15,326 nucleotides of DNA from Candidatus Gastranaerophilales bacterium (GTDB taxonomy: Bacteria > Cyanobacteriota > Vampirovibrionia > Gastranaerophilales > Gastranaerophilaceae): the NCBI GenBank assembly GCA_944326625.1, contig CALVER010000017.1:1-15326 (forward strand), written 5' to 3'. Shown in pieces: positions 6,827-14,320 of this stretch (the stretch's first letter is position 1; the number at the start of each line of letters is the position of its first letter). A model generated the notes under the pieces. It saw only the letters and a list, made by a program, of their open reading frames with translations. It did not search any database and was not told the origin of the DNA. The translations under genes and the position numbers were made by a program.

Positions 6827-7724
6827 AGAAAAATATAATGAAAGCTGCATAAAAATTTTCACTCTGTATAAATTATTATATGAAGACAGAGCATATTATG
6901 ACGATGTAATGAAAATTTTTACCGAAGATGAAAATGATAAAGAACACGTAACCTTAAATAAATACCTTAATACACTGAAAGTTTTCGGTATAAAAGTTAA
7001 AAAGGTTAATAATAAATTTATACTATTGAACAATTCATTCGGTCAGAATTTTAACATTGATGATGTAAAATCAGTCAATATATTTGAAAAATTCGCGGAA
7101 GTTTTGCCTAACGGCAAGACCAAAAAGAATTTGGAAGCATTTTTGAATATGATTCTAGCGAGGTTTGATGACAAAACAAACGAACTTTATACCACGATAA
7201 ATTCAACCAGCAATTCGGATTTTTCTTTTTACTACTCAGACTTACGCGCACAAATAGAAAGATGCGAGCAAATCTGTCAGGATAATTTGAATATTGAAAT
7301 AAAATATCTGGATAAAGGTAAAATTTATAAAACTTATGCCAAACCCAAACAAATGATTTATGACAACAAAAATGCTTACCTGCAGATATATAAATTACAG
7401 GATAACCAGCTCGAAAATATTTTACTTCAGAACATACTTTCGATTGAACAATCCGCAAGCATTTCCACATCCAAAGAAATATCGCCGACTGTAACTTTTA
7501 AGATTAAAGGCAGACTTGCAAAAGCATATAACTTAAAAGAATCCGAATACGTCAGAGAAACTCTCGACGACGGCTCTAAAATCATCGTTAATAAAAATGA
7601 ACCTACGGATCAAATTTTAAGAAGGTTAATACGTTATAACACCGAATGTGTAATTCTTGCACCTGTCTATCTTAAAAACAAAATGATGGATATGATTAAT
7701 GACACTTTAAGAAATTACGAATAA
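6810..7724 (+). CDS. WYL-domain regulator-like protein (second of a pair)
   Basis: A 304-residue protein with the same layout as its upstream neighbour: an N-terminal winged-helix segment (about residues 10-75), a helical middle, a WYL-like part at about 150-220 (CQDNLNIEIKYLDKGKIYKTYAKPKQMIYDNKNAYLQIYKL) and a C-terminal extension ending near residue 304. I chose the TTG at 6810 because a perfect AAGGAGG lies six to seven bases before it and the start overlaps the end of the first gene, a typical coupled arrangement. The two probably act as a heterodimer, as PafBC does. Sequence divergence from the classical WYL signature is considerable, so the family call is weaker than for the first gene. 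Confidence 0.65.
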   Translation: MPKKFKEKYNESCIKIFTLYKLLYEDRAYYDDVMKIFTEDENDKEHVTLNKYLNTLKVFGIKVKKVNNKFILLNNSFGQNFNIDDVKSVNIFEKFAEVLPNGKTKKNLEAFLNMILARFDDKTNELYTTINSTSNSDFSFYYSDLRAQIERCEQICQDNLNIEIKYLDKGKIYKTYAKPKQMIYDNKNAYLQIYKLQDNQLENILLQNILSIEQSASISTSKEISPTVTFKIKGRLAKAYNLKESEYVRETLDDGSKIIVNKNEPTDQILRRLIRYNTECVILAPVYLKNKMMDMINDTLRNYE

Positions 7725-7786
7725 AGTTCCGCAATTTTTTTTAACATTAAAAGTAATTTAAAATAATGCATGCTAACATGTAATTT

Positions 7787-10700
7787 ATGAACACAGCTTA
7801 TGTACCATTGCATTTACACAGCGAATATTCGCTACTGGACGGGGCAATAAGGGTAAAAGAATTATGCGAATTTGCAAAAGCAAATAACATGCCTGCCGTT
7901 GCAATAACCGACCACGGCGTTATGTATTCTGCAATAGAATTTTACAGGGTTGCAAAAGAAACAGGGATAAAAGCCCTTATCGGGTGTGAATTTTACGTAC
8001 ACGACGGAGATATTCACGAAAAAAATCCGTCCCACAACCCTTTATATCACCTTGTTTTGATAGCTAAAGACAAAACAGGCTACATGAACCTCGTAAAACT
8101 GGTTTCTATCGCTCACTGTGAAGGAATGTATTATAAGCCGAGAATAAATTTTGAATTACTTGAAAAATACCACGATGGGCTTATATGTTCATCTGCATGT
8201 CTTGGCGGAGAAGTTTTACAAAACCTGCTGAAAAAAAATTACGACGGTGCAAAAGCAGCCGCGCAAAAATATAAAGATCTATTCGGCGAAGATTACTATA
8301 TAGAACTCCAAGACCACGGGCTTGACGAACAAAAACGAACAAATCCCGACTTAATCAAAATAGCAAAAGAACTTAATATAAAAATGGTCATTACAAATGA
8401 CTCACACTATTTAAGAAAAGAAGATGCAGACTGGCATGATACACTGCTATGCCTTCAAACAAACGCATTAAAAGATGAGCCGAACAGATTTCACTTTCCG
8501 AATAATGAATTCTACTTAAAAACGCCGGATGAACTGAGAGACGCATTCCGCTGGATGGACAGCGAAATGTTTGATGAATGCATTAAAAACACGGTTGATA
8601 TAGCAGACAAATGCCACCTGACACTTTTAGGCGACAAAAGCCCGCTTCCTCATTATGAAGTGCCGTCAGGTCATACCGTTGAAAGCTATCTTGATTTAAA
8701 AGTTCACGAAGGCTTGAAAAAACGTTACGGAGAAATACCTCCGGAAATTGAAAAACGTGTAAAGTATGAACTCGGAATTATCGAACAAATGGGATTTTCC
8801 GCATACTTTTTAATCACATGGGATTTTATCCATTTTGCAAAAACCCATGACATTCCGGTCGGCCCGGGCAGAGGATCCGCTGCGGGTTCCGTTGTCGCTT
8901 ATGCACTTGAAATAACGGATTTGGATCCTATTCAGCACCATCTGTTGTTTGAAAGATTTTTGAACCCTGAAAGATACAGCATGCCCGATGTCGATATAGA
9001 CTTTTGTATTGAACGCAGGGGAGAAGTTATAGATTACGTAACCCAAAAATACGGCGAGGATAAAGTCTGCCAGATTATAACATTTGGAACTTATGCTGCA
9101 AAAGCAGCTTTAAAAGGGGTTGCAAGAGTTCTTGACATACCTTTTGCGAGAAGCAATTACCTTTCTTCATTAATTCCGTCGGAGCCCAAAGCAAAAATTG
9201 AAGACGCACTCCAGCCGGGCATGGAGCTTAAAAAGCTTTATGATGAAGATCCGGAAGTTAAAAAACTTGTGGATATGGCGCAAAAAATCGAAGGGATAAA
9301 AAACAATGTCGGCACCCACGCGGCAGGTGTAATTATCGCACACAAACCGCTAAATGAAATCGTACCTGTTCAGCCTTCAAAAGACGGAATTATCGTAACA
9401 GAATACCCAATGGCGGATTTGGAAAAACTCGGGCTTTTGAAAATGGACTTTTTGGGCTTGAGAAACCTTACAATGATTTCGAAAACCATGAAATTAATCA
9501 AAAAACGCCGCGGCATAGAATTTGATATAAACAAAATACCTCTGGATGACAAACCAACCTATGAAATGCTTTCAGAAGGCGACACCGACGGAGTTTTCCA
9601 GCTTGAATCCGCAGGTATGAAACGACTTGTAAAAGATTTAAAACCTGACGTATTTGAAGATTTAGGCGCACTTGTTGCACTATTCAGACCCGGGCCTCTG
9701 GAATCCGGCATGGTTGAAGATTTTGTAAAAAGAAAACACGGTGAGCAAAAAATAACTTATGCCCACCCGCTGTTAGAGCCTGTGTTAAAAGATACCTACG
9801 GAACAATTGTATATCAGGAACAAATTATGCAGGTATTTCAGGTGCTTGCGGATTATACATTGGGTCAAGCAGACATGGTTCGCCGTATGATGGGTAAGAA
9901 AAAGCTTGACGAAATGGCGCAGCAGAAAGGTAAATTCATCGAAGGTGCTGCACGCCACGGGATGAATGCCAAAGATGCGGCAGCATTATTTGAACAGATT
10001 GAAAAATTTGCATCATACTGCTTTAACAGGTCGCACTCAGCGGCTTATGCGTTTGTGGCATATCAGACGGCATACCTGAAATGCCACTATAAGGTAGAAT
10101 ATTTATCATGTCTTTTGTCAAGTGTTTCAGGGGATCAGGACAAAACACAATTATACATAGAAGAAGCCCAGAAAAACGGCATAAAAGTTATGCCGCCGGA
10201 TATCAACAAATCCTATGCGGAATTTGCGCCAGACGGAGATAACATAAGATTTGGACTTGCTTCCATAAAACAGGTCGGCGATATTGTTGTGGAAAGCATT
10301 ATAAAAGAACGGGAAGAAAACGGCGAATTCAAATCTATTTATGATTTTTGCAAAAGAGTTGATCCCAAATGCACGAATAAACGTGTACTTGAAGGATTGA
10401 TAAAATCCGGAGCGTTTTCAAATATAGAAAAAAGCAGAAAACAGCTTCTTGAGAATATGGAATACATAGTTGCGACTGCGAATAAAGAAGCTCAGGCAAA
10501 AGAACTCGGTCAGGTAAGCTTATTTGCCGGACTGGAGAATAACGAAGATTTTTCAGGCACACAATTCCAGCTTGCGGGAAGTGACGAAGAATTTGACCAG
10601 CGCCAGCTTCAAATTTTTGAAAAAGAATTTTTGGGATTTTACGTAACCAGCCACCCGCTTTCAACAATTCGTGACAAATTACCGTTTTTAATGACGCATA

Positions 10701-11260
10701 AAATCTCAGAGATACCTGAATTACCGAATGACAAAGTGGTAACCATTTGCGGGCTGATAACAACCACAAGACAAATTCCGACAAAAAAAGATCCGACAAA
10801 ATTCATCAGATTTGTAACGGTTGAGGATTTGTCCGGAAAAATTGAAACAATATGCTTTAACGGAAAAATTGCAGAATTCGGTACATTTTTAGAGCCGGAA
10901 CAAAGGGTAATAATTTCCGGCAAAGTAAACAGACGCAACGAAGAAGAAGCCCCGTCAATTATAATTGACAGTGTTAAGCCGGTTGATAACTCAAATATTT
11001 TCACAATAGTATTAAAAGACGAGTTAAAATATGAGGAGCTTGTATTATTAAAGCAAATTTTATGCAAATATGCAGGTTCAGACCCTGTAATGTTAAAATT
11101 AAGAGACGAACTTGGCGAGGTAAAAATCCTTACGGCATCCATGTTCTGGGTAGATTCGTGCAATGATCTGGTAAATGAAATTGAGCACAGATTTAAGGAC
11201 AGAATTGCAGTAAATATAAAGTCATTGGACAATAATACGGAAGAAACGGCGGCAGCATAA
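7787..11260 (+). CDS. dnaE: DNA polymerase III alpha subunit
   Basis: At 1157 residues this is the usual length of the replicative class C polymerase. The PHP domain starts with HLHSEYSLLDGA (H9, H11, D18), TDHG (41-44), GCEFYVHD (E68), SSACLGGE and NDSHY, so the metal ligands of an active PHP site appear present. GPGRGSAAGS (about 359-368) and PDVDIDF (about 400-406) form the palm with the first two catalytic Asp, and LLKMDFLGLRNLT (near 553) gives the third. The helix-hairpin-helix region and an OB-fold (about 984-1026) follow. No intein or split is seen, in contrast to the split DnaE of many Cyanobacteria. There is no Shine-Dalgarno sequence before the ATG. A GCATGC palindrome lies 13 bp upstream. 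The beta-clamp and tau-binding tail is C-terminal but not obvious. Confidence 0.98.
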   Translation: MNTAYVPLHLHSEYSLLDGAIRVKELCEFAKANNMPAVAITDHGVMYSAIEFYRVAKETGIKALIGCEFYVHDGDIHEKNPSHNPLYHLVLIAKDKTGYMNLVKLVSIAHCEGMYYKPRINFELLEKYHDGLICSSACLGGEVLQNLLKKNYDGAKAAAQKYKDLFGEDYYIELQDHGLDEQKRTNPDLIKIAKELNIKMVITNDSHYLRKEDADWHDTLLCLQTNALKDEPNRFHFPNNEFYLKTPDELRDAFRWMDSEMFDECIKNTVDIADKCHLTLLGDKSPLPHYEVPSGHTVESYLDLKVHEGLKKRYGEIPPEIEKRVKYELGIIEQMGFSAYFLITWDFIHFAKTHDIPVGPGRGSAAGSVVAYALEITDLDPIQHHLLFERFLNPERYSMPDVDIDFCIERRGEVIDYVTQKYGEDKVCQIITFGTYAAKAALKGVARVLDIPFARSNYLSSLIPSEPKAKIEDALQPGMELKKLYDEDPEVKKLVDMAQKIEGIKNNVGTHAAGVIIAHKPLNEIVPVQPSKDGIIVTEYPMADLEKLGLLKMDFLGLRNLTMISKTMKLIKKRRGIEFDINKIPLDDKPTYEMLSEGDTDGVFQLESAGMKRLVKDLKPDVFEDLGALVALFRPGPLESGMVEDFVKRKHGEQKITYAHPLLEPVLKDTYGTIVYQEQIMQVFQVLADYTLGQADMVRRMMGKKKLDEMAQQKGKFIEGAARHGMNAKDAAALFEQIEKFASYCFNRSHSAAYAFVAYQTAYLKCHYKVEYLSCLLSSVSGDQDKTQLYIEEAQKNGIKVMPPDINKSYAEFAPDGDNIRFGLASIKQVGDIVVESIIKEREENGEFKSIYDFCKRVDPKCTNKRVLEGLIKSGAFSNIEKSRKQLLENMEYIVATANKEAQAKELGQVSLFAGLENNEDFSGTQFQLAGSDEEFDQRQLQIFEKEFLGFYVTSHPLSTIRDKLPFLMTHKISEIPELPNDKVVTICGLITTTRQIPTKKDPTKFIRFVTVEDLSGKIETICFNGKIAEFGTFLEPEQRVIISGKVNRRNEEEAPSIIIDSVKPVDNSNIFTIVLKDELKYEELVLLKQILCKYAGSDPVMLKLRDELGEVKILTASMFWVDSCNDLVNEIEHRFKDRIAVNIKSLDNNTEETAAA

Positions 11261-11278
11261 AAAAAGTAATATACAAGT

Positions 11279-11386
11279 TTCCACTAAATATGCGTAATAC
11301 TGTCATGCTGAACTTGTTTCAGCATCTCAAAACGGCGAGACCCTGAAACAAGTTCAGGGTGACAATTTCAGCCATTTTTAGTGGAA
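11279..11386. repeat. REP-like double-hairpin palindromic element
   Basis: The element is bounded by imperfect inverted arms TTCCACTAAAtATG (11279-11292) and its complement (11373-11386, one mismatch). Inside are two hairpins of identical geometry: ATGCTGAA/TTCAGCAT (11305-11325) and ACCCTGAA/TTCAGGGT (11340-11360), each an 8-bp stem with a 5-nt loop. The stems differ only by paired changes, so structure is kept while sequence differs. This resembles the REP/BIME-type palindromes scattered through many bacterial genomes. It lies just after dnaE and may also act as a terminator or mRNA stabiliser. Confidence 0.75.
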
Positions 11387-11414
11387 TTTGCTACATAGGT
11401 CCTTAAAAAAACAC

Positions 11415-11442
11415 TTGCAAAAAAAAATTGCTCATGTATAAT
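11415..11442 (+). promoter_or_regulatory. Promoter of tRNA-Gly
   Basis: TTGCAA (11415-11420) and a perfect TATAAT (11437-11442) are 16 bp apart, ending 19 bp before the mature tRNA 5' end. Confidence 0.75.
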
Positions 11443-11461
11443 AAGAATACAGCAAAAAAAC

Positions 11462-11536
11462 GCGGGGGTAATTCAGTGGTAGAATGCTTCCTTGCCAAGG
11501 AAGATGTCGCGAGTTCGAGCCTCGTCTCCCGCTCCA
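11462..11536 (+). tRNA. tRNA-Gly (anticodon GCC)
   Basis: A 75-nt cloverleaf. The acceptor GCGGGGG pairs with CTCCCGC (11526-11532, one G-U). The anticodon loop TTGCCAA sits on the stem CTTCC/GGAAG, and the T-arm is CGAG-TTCGAGC-CTCG. The CCA end is encoded (11534-11536), unlike in the three downstream tRNAs. An own promoter and terminator frame it as a single-gene transcript. Confidence 0.97.
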
Positions 11537-11537
11537 T

Positions 11538-11568
11538 AAAAAAGCTCCACTAAAGGTGGAGCTTTTTT
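11538..11568. terminator. Intrinsic terminator after tRNA-Gly
   Basis: AAAAAAGCTCCAC pairs perfectly with GTGGAGCTTTTTT around the loop TAAAG, one base after the tRNA CCA. The A-run and T-run at either side make it work in both directions. Confidence 0.92.
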
Positions 11569-11606
11569 ATGGACAGAGATAATGGCAAGAACTCGCAAAT
11601 TGCGCA

Positions 11607-11713
11607 GTTCGAGCGCGAGCGAGCTGAGGCTGGAGCGCTTTTGCGGTTGTGTTGAAAACACATTAGCAAAACGCGGAATGCCGTTAAACGCGAGCGAGCA
11701 AGACAGCCTCGTC
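11607..11713. repeat. T-loop-embedded element, type A, copy 1 (Gly flanks)
   Basis: A 93-bp non-coding element (11613-11705) starts with GCGCGAGCGAGCTGAGGC and ends with CGCGAGCGAGCAAGACA. It is preceded by GTTCGA (11607-11612) and followed by GCCTCGTC (11706-11713). Joining the flanks gives GTTCGAGCCTCGTC, the exact T-arm of the tRNA-Gly 70 bp upstream. The core can fold as nested stems: GGC/GCC, GCG/CGC, TTTTG/CAAAA and GTGTT/AACAC with loop GAA. The outermost CGCGAGCGAGC is a direct repeat at both ends. The segment between the tRNA terminator and this element (11569-11606) shows nothing else. Confidence 0.8.
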
Positions 11714-11776
11714 ATAGTGGAGCTTCAAAAACATGGTTAATAAAATTTTACAAACAGGACTTTTTTCATCAAATAT

Positions 11777-11793
11777 CCTAAAATAATTTTAGG
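11777..11793. promoter_or_regulatory. 17-bp palindrome over the ribosome binding site
   Basis: CCTAAAAT-A-ATTTTAGG is a perfect inverted repeat whose right arm overlaps the AGGAG (11791-11795) of the next gene. It is either a DNA operator or an RNA hairpin that hides the Shine-Dalgarno sequence. The left half of the 11714-11776 spacer has no other clear signal. Confidence 0.5.
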
Positions 11794-11802
11794 AGAAAAT
11801 AT

Positions 11803-13551
11803 ATGAAAAAATTTAGTAAAAATAAAAAAACAAAATTTATATTAATCATTACGCTTCTTATTATAGCTTTATTAAGCGGCATAATATATATTAAAGACAA
11901 TAACTATATATTTTTATACATAAATCCTGATAATAATACAAAAATTTATCCGTATATCGCTAAATCGTCCAATAAAATTAATGACATACTATTTTCAGCG
12001 GTGAAACAACTTAAGACGTATTCTCCCGATGCGAAAATTTTGTATACAAACGGCTACGGTTCAGGTTTTATAAAGAACAATGAAACCTCAAACGATTTGG
12101 CATACGGAGCCGGAGTGTATTTAGGTAAATTCAATTATACCGGCAAAAATTCAATCCAAGTAGCCCAAAATCTTATCAAATCAATTGTCTTTTATCAATC
12201 AGCGATATACAGCTTTGCAGAACAGCCGGATCTGCAATTTTATGTACAAAAACCCACGTCAAAACAACATTCTGAAATTTATAACGCGCAAAATATAAAC
12301 ACATTAAGTACATCTATCAAATCAGCCGTAAACGATAAAATGTACAAAATGAATATAGATTCTAAAATCTTTCTGCTGCGCCCCGGTGAAGTCATAATAC
12401 CTGATACACAATTGATAAAACTGTATAATAAAAAACTTTCTTACGGAAAAAATTACCGGGAAATGCTTCGGAAAATCACAATCAGCACGGATTATTACTT
12501 TGATCTAACGTACGGAGAAAAAACATTTCCCATAACAATACTTACAAATGACGAAAACGAAATGAATTTTGATCGTCATGGTTTAAAATACTTTGTCCCG
12601 AATGTTTATACAAGCCTAGCATCATTCAATTATGTTAGGAATATAATGCATAACCTTGACGACAAAAAATATTTTCACACAAGGCTTGTGAATTATTTTC
12701 ACCATTTTACGCTAATGGCATACGGAAACAGCCAAACATGCGGCAATCCTATCAGCGTAGTAAAACAACTTTTACAATGCACAGACATCCTTGCGCCTAT
12801 ACTTCCTAAAAAAGTACTTACTCAAATACACAAAAATGTATATGAAATACTGGATAACAGTACAATGTCACTGTTAAACGATTATTACACGGCAAATGAA
12901 GTGCTTTATGAAATAACAAAATCCTCAAGTTTTTATAAAGAATTGGAACAAAACAAAGAAGTTTCAAATCATATAAACACAATGGAACATATTTTAAGCG
13001 ACATGATAAATGATCCGCATTTTGCATACAAAGACTTAAAACCACTTTTTGACTATCAGAAAAAGCTTTCGGACGCAAAAAATAATGTAACAGCAATGCA
13101 AAAACTGTTAAATGAAGAATATACAAAATCCGCCGGATATCTTGACCGGTTGATTTTCGCCAAAATGCCAAATAACAGAAAAATCAATGTATACATGACA
13201 TACTTAAACAAAGTGCTAGAAAGCGGCGGATTTTATAATATAAAATTTTACAATGACCGAGAAAACCACGTTTATGTAATGCTGGACGACTACACAAAAA
13301 ATATAGATTTAAACCAGCTGAACAAATTGACACCTGAGAACGGATTTTACGCGGGGATATTTGACAAAAACACTGAATTTGAATACATGGCGGCATCTGA
13401 TTTTTACGGCGACACCAGAAAACTGACATACAGCTGGACAAGACATAATTCATCAGCATTGCAAAACAGTGTATACAAAGACATGGAAAAATACATGATA
13501 AAAGACAAACATCGTTATCATTTAAGAATACGCCCCGGGATAACGAGATAA
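11803..13551 (+). CDS. Hypothetical membrane-anchored protein, 582 residues
   Basis: I do not recognise the family. The start is clear: ATG at 11803 follows AGGAG by seven bases. The N-terminus is very basic (MKKFSKNKKTK), followed by one hydrophobic helix at about residues 11-30, which predicts a signal anchor with the remaining 550 residues outside the membrane. No cleavage site or lipobox is obvious. The body is rich in Asn, Lys and Tyr with few Cys (two close together near TCGNPISVVKQLLQC). A mainly helical middle includes DYQKKLSDAKNNVTAMQKLLNEEY. Repeats and catalytic motifs are not evident. The gene stands alone between a tRNA-Gly with a mobile-looking element and a tRNA cluster, and lies under a possible operator, so it could be an acquired or lineage-specific surface protein. 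Confidence 0.8.
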   Translation: MKKFSKNKKTKFILIITLLIIALLSGIIYIKDNNYIFLYINPDNNTKIYPYIAKSSNKINDILFSAVKQLKTYSPDAKILYTNGYGSGFIKNNETSNDLAYGAGVYLGKFNYTGKNSIQVAQNLIKSIVFYQSAIYSFAEQPDLQFYVQKPTSKQHSEIYNAQNINTLSTSIKSAVNDKMYKMNIDSKIFLLRPGEVIIPDTQLIKLYNKKLSYGKNYREMLRKITISTDYYFDLTYGEKTFPITILTNDENEMNFDRHGLKYFVPNVYTSLASFNYVRNIMHNLDDKKYFHTRLVNYFHHFTLMAYGNSQTCGNPISVVKQLLQCTDILAPILPKKVLTQIHKNVYEILDNSTMSLLNDYYTANEVLYEITKSSSFYKELEQNKEVSNHINTMEHILSDMINDPHFAYKDLKPLFDYQKKLSDAKNNVTAMQKLLNEEYTKSAGYLDRLIFAKMPNNRKINVYMTYLNKVLESGGFYNIKFYNDRENHVYVMLDDYTKNIDLNQLNKLTPENGFYAGIFDKNTEFEYMAASDFYGDTRKLTYSWTRHNSSALQNSVYKDMEKYMIKDKHRYHLRIRPGITR

Positions 13552-13556
13552 ACCAC

Positions 13557-13585
13557 TTGACATAAGATTATGTTCTTAATAGAAT
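13557..13585 (+). promoter_or_regulatory. Promoter of the Thr-Thr-Tyr tRNA cluster
   Basis: A perfect TTGACA (13557-13562) and TAGAAT (13580-13585) are spaced by 17 bp, 12 bp before the first tRNA. It starts only six bases after the stop of the preceding gene, with no terminator between. Confidence 0.85.
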
Positions 13586-13597
13586 AAGACATGTGAC

Positions 13598-13669
13598 GCC
13601 GGCATAGCTCAACGGTAGAGCAACGGTTTTGTAAACCGTAGGTTGTAGGTTCGATTCCTATTGCCGGCT
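13598..13669 (+). tRNA. tRNA-Thr (anticodon TGT)
   Basis: A 72-nt cloverleaf: acceptor GCCGGCA with TGCCGGC (13662-13668), anticodon loop TTTGTAA on ACGGT/ACCGT, T-loop TTCGATT and discriminator T13669. CCA is not encoded. Confidence 0.96.
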
Positions 13670-13682
13670 ATTTGCCTAACAA

Positions 13683-13754
<72 letters not shown>

Positions 13755-13791
13755 GATTTTAAAACCTCTGAGCAAAATGAAAACTAAATAC

Positions 13792-13874
13792 GGGTAGGTG
13801 CCCGAGTGGCTAAAGGGAGCAGACTGTAAATCTGCCGTCGCGAGACTACGGTGGTTCGAATCCACCCCTGCCCA
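13792..13874 (+). tRNA. tRNA-Tyr (anticodon GTA)
   Basis: An 83-nt class II tRNA: acceptor GGGTAGG with CCTGCCC (13867-13873, one G-U), anticodon loop CTGTAAA on CAGA/TCTG, a long variable arm (CCGTCGCGAGACTACGG) and T-arm GGTGG-TTCGAAT-CCACC. The discriminator is A13874 and CCA is not encoded. Its 3' strand is copied twice downstream. Confidence 0.96.
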
Positions 13875-13914
13875 AATAAAACAAGGATAGATTCTTTCTA
13901 TCCTTGTTTTATTT
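13874..13914. terminator. Intrinsic terminator of the tRNA cluster
   Basis: An 18-bp perfect stem (13874-13891 with 13897-13914, loop TTCTT), AT-rich at its base, begins at the discriminator base of tRNA-Tyr. A near-identical copy lies at 14251-14291. Confidence 0.9.
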
Positions 13915-13945
13915 TAACGGGGAATGATAAGAAACACTTTTTTTT

Positions 13946-14061
13946 GTGGTTCGAGCGCGAGCGAGCTGAGGCTGGAGCGCTTTTGCGATTGTGATAAAAA
14001 CACATTAGCAAAACGCGGAATGCCGTTAAACGCGAGCGAGCAAGACAATCCACCCCTGCCC
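13946..14061. repeat. T-loop-embedded element, type A, copy 2 (Tyr flanks)
   Basis: A 93-bp element (13955-14047) of the same length as copy 1 and differing from it at three positions. It is preceded by GTGGTTCGA (13946-13954) and followed by ATCCACCCCTGCCC (14048-14061). The joined flanks equal the T-arm and acceptor strand of the tRNA-Tyr just upstream. GTGG and CCAC could still pair across the insert. The 3' flank continues ACCA, so it derives from a tRNA-Tyr version with an encoded CCA end. Confidence 0.8.
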
Positions 14062-14070
14062 ACCACTTTG

Positions 14071-14094
14071 AAAAGACCGCAAGGTCTTTTTTTT
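14071..14094 (+). terminator. Intrinsic terminator after the copied tRNA-Tyr 3' end
   Basis: AAAAGACC pairs with GGTCTTTT around the loop GCAA and is followed by further Ts to 14094. It lies nine bases after the GCCCACCA tail of copy 2. It probably belonged to a second, now lost, tRNA-Tyr gene. Two more small hairpins follow: GTGTGG/CCACAC (14095-14113) and CAAAGC/GCTTTG (14113-14127). Confidence 0.85.
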
Positions 14095-14130
14095 GTGTGG
14101 ATGAGAACCACACAAAGCAAAGCTTTGTCC

Positions 14131-14250
14131 GTGGTTCGGCGACCTGCGAGCTGAAGGCGGAGGTCTTTCTTTGCAGCAAGTACAACTTGCAAAAAGGAAG
14201 ACCGTAGTCCTGTTAAACGCGAGCAGGTCAAGACAAATCCACCCCTGCCC
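14131..14250. repeat. T-loop-embedded element, type B (Tyr flanks)
   Basis: A 97-bp element (14139-14235) is preceded by GTGGTTCG and followed by AATCCACCCCTGCCC, again reconstituting tRNA-Tyr exactly when removed. Its ends resemble type A (TGCGAGCTGAAGGCGGAG at the left, GTTAAACGCGAGC and CAAGACA at the right), but the middle is unrelated in sequence. It has a long nested hairpin built from GGTCTT/AAGACC, CTTT/AAAG and GCAAGT/ACTTGC with loop ACA. GACCTGC near the left end is complementary to GCAGGTC near the right end. Confidence 0.75.
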
Positions 14251-14291
14251 AAATAAAACAAGGATAGATTCTTTCTATCCTTGTTTTATTT
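14251..14291. terminator. Second copy of the tRNA-Tyr terminator
   Basis: An 18-bp stem (14251-14268 with 14274-14291, loop TTCTT) identical to that at 13874-13914. It follows the copied tRNA-Tyr 3' strand, with no tRNA gene body in front of it. Confidence 0.85.
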
Positions 14292-14320
14292 TAACGGGGA
14301 ATGATAAGAAACACTTTTTT

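Noticed and set aside
10335..11232. Minus-strand ORFs of 154 and 197 residues
   Set aside because: They lie wholly within dnaE and have no ribosome site or recognisable motif.
7787..11260. Intein or split site in dnaE
   Set aside because: The polymerase motifs run uninterrupted at normal spacing and the total length is normal.
11473..11715. 80-residue minus-strand ORF across tRNA-Gly and the element
   Set aside because: It reads antisense through a tRNA, its terminator and the repeat; the apparent peptide is a by-product of those sequences.
13898..14261. ORFs of 76 to 115 residues on both strands in the tRNA-Tyr array
   Set aside because: They cover repeats, terminators and copied tRNA ends, lack ribosome sites and recur only because the DNA repeats.
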